Shown: in pieces, positions 9,948 to 19,038 of the stretch | How positions within the stretch are numbered: the first letter of the stretch is position 1 | How the letters are laid out: each line of letters opens with the position of its first letter | Assembly: GCA_022510565.1 (NCBI GenBank) | Contig: JAFLTE010000002.1 | Location: 247,928 to 311,927, forward strand | Origin: Lachnospiraceae bacterium | GTDB taxonomy: Bacteria; Bacillota; Clostridia; Lachnospirales; Lachnospiraceae | Direction: 5' to 3' | DNA length: 64,000 nucleotides | Translations under genes and position numbers: made by a program | Notes under the pieces: generated by a model | Told to the model about the DNA's origin: nothing | The model's database searches: none | Seen by the model: the letters and a program-made list of their open reading frames with translations, nothing else

Positions 9948-11069
9948 TTAATACTCATCCAAAAAGCTGTGGCGGACTCCGTCCAATTTATATGCAACCA
10001 CCGCATCAACATGCACATTCTCCACGCTCTTGAAAATATTTGTCTCCACAAAGGGGTTCGTTTTCTTCATTTCCTTTATCAATTCTTTCACTTCCACACG
10101 CTTGGAACGATTTTCTTCGTTATCGCATGTCGTGCAGGTGTCCGTAAATTTGCAGGCACACTGAATGAAGTGCAATCCGTTGTAATCTCTCCACGCTTTG
10201 ATATCGTCTTCTCTGACAAGATACAGCGGACGAATCAATTCCATCCCTTCAAAATTAGTACTGTGCAGCTTCGGCATCATTGTCTGTACCTGTGCACCGT
10301 ACAGCATACTCATGAGAATCGTCTCGATTACATCATCGTAGTGGTGTCCCAGTGCAATTTTATTACACCCCAGCTCCTTGGCATAGTGATACAGATGCCC
10401 TCTCCTCATTCTCGCGCACAGATAACAGGGCGATTTCTCCACATTGTAGACCGAGTCAAAAATATCTGACTCGAATATAGTAATCGGAATATTGAGTTTT
10501 CTGGCATTTTCCGTAATCACCGTCCGGTTGGCAGGACTGTATCCGGGGTCCATCACCAGAAATTTTACTTCAAACGGAAACTTATTGTGAAGCTTTAATT
10601 CCTGAAAAAGCTTGGCCATGAGCATGGAATCCTTTCCACCGGAAATGCATACGGCTATGCGATCCCCTTCCTTTACCAGCTCATATTGATTGATTGCCTT
10701 TGTAAATTTGCACCAAATGTTTTTCCGGAACTTCTTACGAATGCTCTGTTCCACCTGCGCACTGATTTCCTCTTCTTTTTCCTCCTGCATCCGGGCAAGA
10801 AGCCATGCAGTGTATCCTCCCGACAGACTGACCGCATCGTAACCTTTATCCGAGAGATTTTCTGCCACTTCTATGCTGATCTTGCCTACGCTGCAGCAGA
10901 TAATCAGCTTTTTGCTGAGAGAAACCTCCGGATTGCCTTCTATATTATCCGGCGAAAGGAGAACGGCACCAGGGATCACTCCGTGGGCAGCTTTTGCTTC
11001 GTCCCGTATGTCAATAATCTGATAGCTGTCTTCCTGAAGCTCTTTTAATTGCTGTACTGTTATCTCCAT
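9948..11069 (-). CDS. Rhodanese-like domain fused to TtcA-type PP-loop ATPase
   Basis: N-terminal IIDIRDEAKAAHGVIPGA...LIICCSVGKIS (rhodanese Cys loop); C-terminal CISGGKDSMLMAKL PP-loop, CYLCARMRRG and HHYDDVIET TtcA motifs. Confidence 0.85.
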   Translation of the reverse strand: MEITVQQLKELQEDSYQIIDIRDEAKAAHGVIPGAVLLSPDNIEGNPEVSLSKKLIICCSVGKISIEVAENLSDKGYDAVSLSGGYTAWLLARMQEEKEEEISAQVEQSIRKKFRKNIWCKFTKAINQYELVKEGDRIAVCISGGKDSMLMAKLFQELKLHNKFPFEVKFLVMDPGYSPANRTVITENARKLNIPITIFESDIFDSVYNVEKSPCYLCARMRRGHLYHYAKELGCNKIALGHHYDDVIETILMSMLYGAQVQTMMPKLHSTNFEGMELIRPLYLVREDDIKAWRDYNGLHFIQCACKFTDTCTTCDNEENRSKRVEVKELIKEMKKTNPFVETNIFKSVENVHVDAVVAYKLDGVRHSFLDEY

Positions 11070-11072
11070 CTT

Positions 11073-11849
11073 TTACTCCGTTCCGGCGCTGCGTACATCC
11101 TGCGTTAAATCTTTGATCACTTCACCTGCAATGATAAGTCCTGCCACAGACGGCACAAACGCTACGCTCCCGGGTATATCCCTGCGCTCCGTACACTTAT
11201 GTTTCGCACCCGGCGGGCAAATGCAGCCTGTCCTGCAGCTGATTCTCATATCGTCAATCGGGCGGGTGGGCATTTCTTCCGAATACACCACCTTCAATTT
11301 CTTCACACCGCGTTTCTTTAACTCGCGCCGCATGACTTTTGCCAGCGGGCAGACCTTAGTCTTGTAGATATCGGCAACCCTGAACGCGCTTCCGTCCAGC
11401 TTATTGCCGGCTCCCATGCTGCTGATGACGGGAATACCCTTTTCCTGCGCCCGCATGATGATCTCAATCTTGGCGGTCACGGTATCCACCGCATCTACCA
11501 CATAATCATACTCCTCAAAAGGGAATGTGTCGGCGTTTTCGGGCAAAAAGAACGCATTGCGGACTCTGACATCCGCGTTGGGATTGATCTCCAATATGCG
11601 TTCTTTCATAACCTCTGTCTTATATTGTCCGACGGTTCTCCTCGTGGCAATAATCTGGCGATTGAGGTTGGTCAGGCACACTTTGTCGTCATCGACCAAA
11701 TCAAATGCACCCACACCGCTTCTGACAAGTGCCTCACACACATATCCTCCCACACCGCCTATTCCGAACACCGCAACGCGGGAACCACTGAGCTTGTCCA
11801 TGGCCGCTTTGCCTAGGAGCAACTCAGTCCTCGAAAACTGATCTAACAT
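11073..11849 (-). CDS. tcdA: tRNA threonylcarbamoyladenosine dehydratase (TcdA/YgdL, E1-like ThiF family)
   Basis: FSRTELLLGKAAMDKLSGSRVAVFGIGGVGGYVCEALVRSGVG, DVRVRN, YDYVVDAVDTVTAK. Confidence 0.92.
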   Translation of the reverse strand: MLDQFSRTELLLGKAAMDKLSGSRVAVFGIGGVGGYVCEALVRSGVGAFDLVDDDKVCLTNLNRQIIATRRTVGQYKTEVMKERILEINPNADVRVRNAFFLPENADTFPFEEYDYVVDAVDTVTAKIEIIMRAQEKGIPVISSMGAGNKLDGSAFRVADIYKTKVCPLAKVMRRELKKRGVKKLKVVYSEEMPTRPIDDMRISCRTGCICPPGAKHKCTERRDIPGSVAFVPSVAGLIIAGEVIKDLTQDVRSAGTE

Positions 11850-12436
11850 AATTCAACCTCTTTCCCCGGCTCCACCACCATGGCGCCGTCCGTCACAAAG
11901 CTCTCGGCCTTCTTTAAATCGAACAGTTTGCCGGGCTTCATGTGAATCGGAACCGTATGCTTCGCCTGAATCAGCTTGGCACACTCCACAGCCGCCTTCA
12001 CATTCATTGTAAAGATACCGTCGATAGGCAGAAAAGCATAGTCAATCTGCCTGTCCGCCAGCGTCTCCATCTGCTTGGTCTGCGCGGTGTCCCCCGCAAA
12101 ATAAATCAGAAGCCCGTCCACGGAAACCAAATAACCCACACATTCTTCTTTATGGTGATTCTTGTTGTATGCTTCCGTTGCTTCTATATTAATATCTTTG
12201 ACTGTAAATTTCCGGTACTCGCCGCCCCGAAGCGCGTCCATGTTCTGGATGACCACGCAGCCGTCCGCATGGATGGGCAAATCAATCTGATTGTGGTCAT
12301 GGTGCTGATGTGTCACCAGAATCAAATCCGCCGGCTTATCATATCCGTCTCCGATATACGGATCGATATAGACAACCGTTCCACTGTTTGATGTGAGCCG
12401 TAGACTTCCATGTCCCTGATAAAGTAATTTAGCCAT
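11843..12436 (-). CDS. Metallo-beta-lactamase-fold metal-dependent hydrolase (UPF0173-like)
   Basis: LVTHQHHDHNQID, YFAGDTAQTKQM; start taken at MAKLLYQGHGSLRL. Confidence 0.85.
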   Translation of the reverse strand: MAKLLYQGHGSLRLTSNSGTVVYIDPYIGDGYDKPADLILVTHQHHDHNQIDLPIHADGCVVIQNMDALRGGEYRKFTVKDINIEATEAYNKNHHKEECVGYLVSVDGLLIYFAGDTAQTKQMETLADRQIDYAFLPIDGIFTMNVKAAVECAKLIQAKHTVPIHMKPGKLFDLKKAESFVTDGAMVVEPGKEVELC

Positions 12437-12456
12437 TGTTTCCCTCCGTTCTTGGT

Positions 12457-13287
12457 TTAACGCACATTTCCGCTGTTTATCCCGGCGCCGCCGCGCTCCA
12501 GCGGAAGCCATTCCATTGCTTTCTTAATATAAGTATCCCAGAAATCCCACTCGTGATTTCCGGGTCCTACCTCAAAAGTCACCTCAACGCCCTTATCCTG
12601 TAGGAACTGTGCAAAGTCCTGATTAGTTTCAAGCAGGTGGTCGTCCCGACCGCATGCCATGTAGATTGCGGGAAATTGTGCTTTCTCCTCGATTAACTTC
12701 TCCACAAGATATTTGGGATTCTTGTCGCTTATGAGCACTTCCTCCAAATCCCCAAAAAAAGCCTCCGCAAAGTCTCTCCGCTCAATAATGTTCGCGGTAT
12801 CGTTGGTTCTGTCCTTAAGCTGATCCACAATCAGAGCAGACGAGAGCGCCACAATCGCCCCAAAAGTATCATGGTATTTCAGACCGTTTCTCATTGCGCC
12901 GTATCCGCCCATGGAAAGGCCGCCGATATAAGTATCCTCTCTCTTATGGGACAGAGGAAATATCTTACGTGTCAATTCTACCAGTTCCCGTCCGATAAAT
13001 TCTCCGTAATTGTTTAGTCCCGCGGGATAATCCAAATAAAATGCATTGTCGCCGGAAGGCATGACAACCGCCAGATCGTTTTCCTCCGCAAAGCGCTGGA
13101 TTCTTGTACCGTTCACCCAGTCGGTATAGTTGCCGAAAATCCCATGCAGCAGATAGAGTGTCTTATAAGGCTTATCCTCACGTATCGGCATGCCCGGGGC
13201 AATCATCTTATCCGCCGGTATAATTACGTTCACCGGCACGGTGCGCATCAGCGCCTTAGACAAAAGATTCATCTGTATAAAAGCCAT
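12457..13287 (-). CDS. Alpha/beta hydrolase, esterase D / FrmB-like
   Basis: KTLYLLHGIFGNYTDWVNGT, IGGLSMGGYGAM nucleophile elbow, GPGNHEWDFWD. Confidence 0.88.
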   Translation of the reverse strand: MAFIQMNLLSKALMRTVPVNVIIPADKMIAPGMPIREDKPYKTLYLLHGIFGNYTDWVNGTRIQRFAEENDLAVVMPSGDNAFYLDYPAGLNNYGEFIGRELVELTRKIFPLSHKREDTYIGGLSMGGYGAMRNGLKYHDTFGAIVALSSALIVDQLKDRTNDTANIIERRDFAEAFFGDLEEVLISDKNPKYLVEKLIEEKAQFPAIYMACGRDDHLLETNQDFAQFLQDKGVEVTFEVGPGNHEWDFWDTYIKKAMEWLPLERGGAGINSGNVR

Positions 13288-13410
13288 ACTATGTCCTCCT
13301 TTATCTTATATTTGCAATAGAGGTATTTTTCTTCACTGTAAATAGCATACCACAAGATGATTGTTTTGCGAATCCACTCCTTGAATTTTTCATATATTAG
13401 GAGTAAAATA

Positions 13411-13494
13411 ATGTGGGATTACAACATCCTAGATCAGTATTTACATATTTTGTATAACGAAAGAAAGGATACTTTGTACAATGAAAAAGAATGA
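13411..13494 (+). CDS. Putative 27-aa leader peptide overlapping the MFS start
   Basis: AGGAG-TAAAATA-ATG; MWDYNILDQYLHILYNERKDTLYNEKE stop; stop codon is 14 nt inside the MFS gene, in another frame. Confidence 0.4.
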   Translation: MWDYNILDQYLHILYNERKDTLYNEKE

Positions 13495-14788
13495 AAACAA
13501 ATGGATACGTGCCGCGATTCCGGCGCTTTTACTCCATTGCAGTATCGGTACGGTTTACTGTTGGTCTATTTTCAGTCAGGAAATAGCCGACTATATCGGT
13601 TTCTCCAAGGGAGCTACGGAGTGGGCATTCAGCTTCGCCATCTTTTTCCTCGGAATGTCGGCAGCGTTTTTAGGTAACGTAGTTGAGAAGGATATTCACA
13701 AGTCCTCCCTGATTGCTGCAGTCTGCTTTGCACTGGGTATGGCGGGCACCGGATTCTTCATCTATTACGGCGGACAGCATCAACAGAGTACTCTGGCGCT
13801 TATCGGTATCTACATATGTTACGGTTTTATTATGGGTATCGGTCTCGGAACCGGTTATTTGTCTCCGGTCAAGACACTTATGCTCTGGTTTGAGGACAGA
13901 AAAGGTCTGGCAACCGGTCTTGCCGTAGCAGGTTTCGGTGCAGCGAAGGCAATCGCAAGCCCGATTATGCAGGCAATGTTGGAGAATCTGGGTGAAGGCG
14001 GCATCTACAAGATGTTCCTGATTCTCGCATGTGTATATTTTGTTATGATGTTCGTGGGACATCTGCTCTTAAAGAAGCCGGAAGGATGGCACGAGCCTCA
14101 GACGAAGGAAAAAGGTCAGGGTATCATCTCTGTTATTAAAACAAGACCGATTCCGAACTATATCGGTATCTGGCTGATGTTCTACATCAACATCACCTGC
14201 GGTCTGGCACTGATTTCTCAGGAAAAAATGATTGTAAAATGTATCGGTCTTGCCGGTGTGGTAGGTATTATCTCCACGGTTTCCGCAATCTTTAATGCGG
14301 GCGGACGTCTGGGCTTCTCCGCATGGGCGGATACCATGAAGGACAGAAACACCATCTACAAGCTGATTTTCGTACTTTCCATCATCTTTACCGCTCTGGT
14401 AATGGTGACGGGCGGTATCAAGAACGGCGACGGAAATATTGTACTGACGATTCTTGTTCTCGGATTGATTTTCGTAGTCAATGCAGGTTACGGCGGTGGT
14501 TTCTCCAATGTACCGACACTGCTCTCCGACCATTACGGAATGGGCAGCATCAGCGCACTGCATGGTATTACCTTGTCCGCATGGGCATTTGCGGGACTTA
14601 CCGGTAACCAGATTGCGAACTTTATCGTAAACAGCACGGGAGAGTTTACTGTAGACTCACACGGCAACAGTATCAATCCTATCGGGTACCAGAATGTACT
14701 GTACTTTACAATCGTGCTCTATATCGTTGCATTGCTGATGAGCATCTTCCTGGTACGGCCGATGAATAAAGATAAGAAGGAGAGCTAA
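13481..14788 (+). CDS. OFA-family MFS transporter (oxalate/formate antiporter-like)
   Basis: LLHCSIGTVYCWSIFSQEIADYIG, 12-TM pattern, SLSAWAFAGLTGNQIA. Confidence 0.9.
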   Translation: MKKNENKWIRAAIPALLLHCSIGTVYCWSIFSQEIADYIGFSKGATEWAFSFAIFFLGMSAAFLGNVVEKDIHKSSLIAAVCFALGMAGTGFFIYYGGQHQQSTLALIGIYICYGFIMGIGLGTGYLSPVKTLMLWFEDRKGLATGLAVAGFGAAKAIASPIMQAMLENLGEGGIYKMFLILACVYFVMMFVGHLLLKKPEGWHEPQTKEKGQGIISVIKTRPIPNYIGIWLMFYINITCGLALISQEKMIVKCIGLAGVVGIISTVSAIFNAGGRLGFSAWADTMKDRNTIYKLIFVLSIIFTALVMVTGGIKNGDGNIVLTILVLGLIFVVNAGYGGGFSNVPTLLSDHYGMGSISALHGITLSAWAFAGLTGNQIANFIVNSTGEFTVDSHGNSINPIGYQNVLYFTIVLYIVALLMSIFLVRPMNKDKKES

Positions 14789-14840
14789 AAAATCGGCATT
14801 CGCTTATGAATAACCGGTTATAAAGACTTACAGGTAAGAG

Positions 14841-14874
14841 AAAACCGCTCCGGCATATGTCGGAGCGGTTTTTT
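14841..14874. terminator. Bidirectional rho-independent terminator
   Basis: AAAACCGCTCCGgcatatgtCGGAGCGGTTTTTT. Confidence 0.92.
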
Positions 14875-14896
14875 AGAAAATGAATTTCTTCTACCC

Positions 14897-17506
14897 TCAT
14901 CCCTTCCTGTCCCCGACATCTGTCCTTCTGTTGGGATAAATCATGGACAGCCCGGCGATTGCCGCCGCCAGCGCGATTCCCGGCAGGAGCGCTGTATCGG
15001 GCTTAATGTAAGGTAAAACTTCGGAAGCTTTCCGCAGCACTGCGACACTGATAATATGCCCGAACAGATACCCCGGAATAACCGCCCACAATACCGTGTA
15101 GAGGTTTTCCAACCGAAGCACCTTTAGTAAAAGCCTTTTCATCATACCGATTGCCTGCAGGGTTGAGAACTCCTCTTTTCTCTCGGCAATACCGCTGACC
15201 GTGCTGTTCAGGAAATTCACCAGCGCCATCACACCCACCAGAACCGCCAGCCCGTTGCCGATTAAGCCGATCTCCATGGCAAATTGTTCCATAGCGTGCC
15301 TATATGTGCCTTTGGAACGGCAGGATACAACATCTTCCCCACCCATTCTTTCCAGACATGCCCGTACTTCCGGTTCCACTCTCGCAAGAGTGTCCGCGTC
15401 AGGCGCATTCATCGTCACCATGAACAGCTCCGGCTGTTTCCAAAAGCTGTCCATAAGCTGTGTGGGAAGAATGTATTCAAATCCGCTTGTATGCTTGTCT
15501 CCCCGTGCCATCTGATTCTGATAGGTGTCACTGACCACCGCCAGCACCGTATATTCCTTCGTGCGCAGAGAATCATATAAAATATATCTTCCGTTCTCGT
15601 CCTGTGTCTTGTCTATGCTCTCCGGGAACTCATCATACAGCCTCACCACATCGTCGGCATGATAGTAAGTATCCCCATCACCATCAAGGGCAACCGCCAG
15701 CACATACTCACCGGACTCATATTTCTCCCTGTCGATCACTCCCTCAAAAACTTCAAATTCCGAAATCTGTTCATAATCATAGAAACGGTAACTTTGCTGT
15801 ACCAGTATAGGTTTCCCTTCTTCTCTGTATGCCTGCGCTCGCGGCATAAGTAGTTCTTTTGCTGTACTGCTTTCTTCAAGCCCTTCTTGATAGTCGTCAT
15901 TGTCCAGTACAATTTCGCAGTATTTTTCAGCATCCCCGTCATACAGAAAAGAATATGTGCCCAGGTTATAATGATAGACTGTTTCCATCCCCTCCGAAGC
16001 CTTCTCCAGTTCCGCGCGCAACTCTCCTGGAATTTCCTGCACATTTCCTATTCCACCGGTTTCCATGAACCGCAGCATCTGATCGGTAGCTATCTCAATA
16101 TCCGCAAAAAGGTTGAACTGCGCAATCAACGCGTCAACATTCAGACTGCGTATGATATTCATGGTTGTCACGAAAATCAACATAACAATGCTCACGGATG
16201 TGACCACAAGCGCTGTCTTTTTCCTACGTTTTCTGAGATTCTTTCTGGCAAAGCATCCCGGCGTAAACCGCGCACTGTGCATCCTGCTGATTTTCTCCTT
16301 ATGGCTGTCCGTGAAACCAACCGTGTGGACCGGCGGCGTTTGCGACAGAATACGCATAGGCTTGCCGGCACCGATATAAACCACGATGAAGGACAGTGCC
16401 GCCGCATATAGAAAATATTCAGGTCTTAGTATAAGTGTCTGCTTCCCTTCCAGCCCCACATAGGATGCCATCACCGGCATCAGCACATAGCAGAATATAA
16501 CCCCAATCAGACACCCTATGGGAAGACCTATCACATACTGCCTGAGGGTATGACGGCGTAAAATACTCTTAATCTGCTTCTCCGTTACGCCAATCAGCTT
16601 CAGCTGTCCGTACTGCACTACATTTTTGACACCGGAAATATAGTAGATCGTATAGACCATCAATCCTGCGCAGATTACAGTGAGCGAGATCAGTCCGCCT
16701 AACAGAGCCATTGCCCCCGGACTCAGCTTGTCGCCTGCAGCCGGATTAATCACCGCAGCCGTCTCATACTTCTGGGGTCCTAACCCATGCGCCTCAAACT
16801 CCCGCGATATTAACCCCTGGAGAATGTTCACCAACTCCTCGGCGGTATATTTCCCACTCTCAAAGCGGCAGTATGTTTGCAGCACTGAGCCACTTTGATC
16901 ACTCATAAAAAATTCTTCGGATGCATATACCCTTGCTTCATCCAGTACGTTATTGGCGGTACAGATTCCGCTGACCACCGCATCCTGCTCCACTTCCTGC
17001 GCCACCGTTGTCAGCTTAATATGAATAACGTCTCCCACATGGACATCCCCGCCATAATTTTCAATAAACCGCTCGTCCACCGCAATTTCGCCATCTTTCT
17101 GCGGCCATCTTCCCTCTATCACCTCATTGAAATTCCATCCGGCAGTCTTTTCATCGGTATAAAGAAGCAAATTTCCTGTCTTTTCCGCCTTATCCGTCTC
17201 ATAAAACCCCATATACACTACATATGTTACCTCATCAAAATAGCCGCTGTCCCGCAACAGATCGGACCAGTGCACGGTTGAAATCATATAGATGCCTTCC
17301 GCCTGCGAACCGAATATCATCTGCTGATTCCGCCTCGTCAGTGCCGTGATGGATATGATCGTGGAAAGCACTGCAACGACCATCATCGCCGACAAAGCGA
17401 TCGCTGTAATCGCCGTAACGTTTCTTCTTTTATCCGAATGGTACAGCTTGGAAGACAGATTTCTAAGCATTCGGTTCGACACGTTTGTTCCCTTAGGCAT
17501 ACTCAT
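14897..17506 (-). CDS. ABC transporter permease, two FtsX domains
   Basis: 869 aa with paired FtsX-like TM blocks (GMMKRLLLKVLRLENLYTVLW; LIGVTEKQIKSILRRHTLRQY); overlaps the ATPase gene by 4 nt. Confidence 0.9.
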   Translation of the reverse strand: MSMPKGTNVSNRMLRNLSSKLYHSDKRRNVTAITAIALSAMMVVAVLSTIISITALTRRNQQMIFGSQAEGIYMISTVHWSDLLRDSGYFDEVTYVVYMGFYETDKAEKTGNLLLYTDEKTAGWNFNEVIEGRWPQKDGEIAVDERFIENYGGDVHVGDVIHIKLTTVAQEVEQDAVVSGICTANNVLDEARVYASEEFFMSDQSGSVLQTYCRFESGKYTAEELVNILQGLISREFEAHGLGPQKYETAAVINPAAGDKLSPGAMALLGGLISLTVICAGLMVYTIYYISGVKNVVQYGQLKLIGVTEKQIKSILRRHTLRQYVIGLPIGCLIGVIFCYVLMPVMASYVGLEGKQTLILRPEYFLYAAALSFIVVYIGAGKPMRILSQTPPVHTVGFTDSHKEKISRMHSARFTPGCFARKNLRKRRKKTALVVTSVSIVMLIFVTTMNIIRSLNVDALIAQFNLFADIEIATDQMLRFMETGGIGNVQEIPGELRAELEKASEGMETVYHYNLGTYSFLYDGDAEKYCEIVLDNDDYQEGLEESSTAKELLMPRAQAYREEGKPILVQQSYRFYDYEQISEFEVFEGVIDREKYESGEYVLAVALDGDGDTYYHADDVVRLYDEFPESIDKTQDENGRYILYDSLRTKEYTVLAVVSDTYQNQMARGDKHTSGFEYILPTQLMDSFWKQPELFMVTMNAPDADTLARVEPEVRACLERMGGEDVVSCRSKGTYRHAMEQFAMEIGLIGNGLAVLVGVMALVNFLNSTVSGIAERKEEFSTLQAIGMMKRLLLKVLRLENLYTVLWAVIPGYLFGHIISVAVLRKASEVLPYIKPDTALLPGIALAAAIAGLSMIYPNRRTDVGDRKG

Positions 17507-18534
17507 CTCTCCTCCAATCTACCGTCTTTCATATGCAGAATGCGGTCACATTCCCCGGTAAGCGCCTCATTGTGCGTAATCATAACAACGGTCTGTCCGA
17601 AGTCCCGAACCGCCCGCTTTAAAAGTTCCATCACATCCTCCGTGGAGGCTGAGTCCAAGTTCCCCGTGGGTTCGTCCGCCAGAATAATGGCAGGCGTGGA
17701 AATCAGCGCACGGGCTATAGCCACTCTCTGCTGCTGCCCGCCGGATAACTCCGCAGGGAGTCTGTGCTCCAGTCCCGTAAGTCCCAGAGCATCCATAATC
17801 CTGCCAAACAGTTCACTATCCTCCAGATTTCCGCCCATCTGGACAGGCAGAACAATATTCTCATACACGGACATGACGGAAATCAGGTTATAGTTTTGGA
17901 AAATAAAACCGATTCGCTTCCTGCGGAATTCCGTCAATTCGTCACTTGCCAGCTTGCCGATATCGACTCCCTCCACATAAATCTTGCCGGATGTGGGTTT
18001 ATCCAGTCCGCCGCACACATTTAGAAAAGTGCTTTTACCGCTTCCCGATGCGCCCACCACAGCCACAAACTCGCCCTTATTAATCCGTGCATTCACATGG
18101 TAGAGGGCATTTACCACATTTGCACCCTCGCCATACTGTCTGCATACGTCCACCAGTTTTACGATGCTTCCGTCCTGATTAATTCTCTCCGAACCGATTG
18201 CGGCAGCATCTTGTCCGGCTGCTCTGCTTGCCTTCGTAAAAGCCGCTACGAAATTACCGATTTTCCCATCATACATATGGTTGATGGCTTCATTCATCTG
18301 CATATAATTGTACTGTTCTCTGCCGTACACAGCCTCAACCATCCTGCTTTCTCTTTTTACCAGACCCTTTTCCTCCAGCCTCGATAGGAAAGTATTTAAC
18401 GTCTGTCTTTTCCACTCTTTGCCGTCCTCCTGAAAAAGAGCAAGAAGTCGGGACTGCTTGACACACTCATTCAGCTCCCACAACTTCTCCATCACTTCCA
18501 GTTCGGCATCGGTAATATTGTAAATGTTTCTCAT
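17503..18534 (-). CDS. BlaI/MecI-type winged-helix repressor domain fused to ABC transporter ATPase (LolD/MacB class)
   Basis: N-terminal ITDAELEVMEKLWELNE...WKRQTLNTFLSRLEEKGLVKRE...YNYMQMNEAIN; C-terminal GASGSGKSTFLNVCGGLD, ELSGGQQQRVAIARALISTPAIILADEPTGNLD. One uninterrupted frame. Confidence 0.88.
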   Translation of the reverse strand: MRNIYNITDAELEVMEKLWELNECVKQSRLLALFQEDGKEWKRQTLNTFLSRLEEKGLVKRESRMVEAVYGREQYNYMQMNEAINHMYDGKIGNFVAAFTKASRAAGQDAAAIGSERINQDGSIVKLVDVCRQYGEGANVVNALYHVNARINKGEFVAVVGASGSGKSTFLNVCGGLDKPTSGKIYVEGVDIGKLASDELTEFRRKRIGFIFQNYNLISVMSVYENIVLPVQMGGNLEDSELFGRIMDALGLTGLEHRLPAELSGGQQQRVAIARALISTPAIILADEPTGNLDSASTEDVMELLKRAVRDFGQTVVMITHNEALTGECDRILHMKDGRLEER

Positions 18535-18557
18535 GCAATTTCTCCGTCTATGTATTT

Positions 18558-18576
18558 TGACTATATTTTGTAGTCA
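18558..18576. promoter_or_regulatory. Candidate operator of the BlaI-ABC operon
   Basis: Perfect dyad TGACTA-tattttg-TAGTCA overlapping the predicted transcription start. Confidence 0.6.
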
Positions 18577-18581
18577 TTTTA

Positions 18582-18610
18582 ATTATATTGAAACATTATC
18601 CGCTTGTCAA
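18582..18610 (-). promoter_or_regulatory. Consensus sigma-A promoter of the BlaI-ABC operon
   Basis: Minus strand TTGACA (18610-18605), 17 nt, TATAAT (18587-18582). Confidence 0.85.
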
Positions 18611-18648
18611 TAGTGGTTGTGGCACCGTAGAGAAACAAAAATTTTATT

Positions 18649-18922
18649 ATGTTGTCATTAATTATTGACAATGTTCAAGAGCACGTAGATAACAGCTATA
18701 AGCTAGTATCTATTATATTTATTGAGGAGGATGAAGAGACGAGGGCTGATCTCAAAGAAATGGCTCTTTACATGGACTACTATGTCGAGTTTGAAAACCT
18801 AATTATGGATGTGCTCGGCGATAACCAAGAATCGTGAGGATGGTATTTATGATTATACGCTCAGTTATGTAGGCAACAGAAAACTTGAAAGTCTTAATTC
18901 TACTATAGCTATGGCACATTGA
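18649..18922 (+). pseudogene. Possible decayed gene remnant
   Basis: 62-codon ORF (MLSLIIDNVQEHVDN...) stops at 18837; protein-like reading continues in another frame as EDGIYDYTLSYVGNRKLESLNSTIAMAH. Confidence 0.3.
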
Positions 18923-18991
18923 TGCATCTCTACTCTGATATTAGTTTCCCCACTGGTGCAGACTCAGACCTACAAGCAAAAAATAGAAAAA

Positions 18992-19019
18992 ACCGATTCG
19001 GCGTTGTGCCGAATCGGTC
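18992..19019. terminator. Bidirectional rho-independent terminator
   Basis: ACCGATTCGGCgttgtGCCGAATCGGT flanked by A and T runs. Confidence 0.9.
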
Positions 19020-19038
19020 TTTTATTTATTTGGATTTG

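Noticed and set aside
8435-10051. Full 538-aa ORF for the GT39-like gene
   Set aside because: The first ~45 residues overlap the rhodanese-TtcA gene; a start at 9916 with a good SD fits better.
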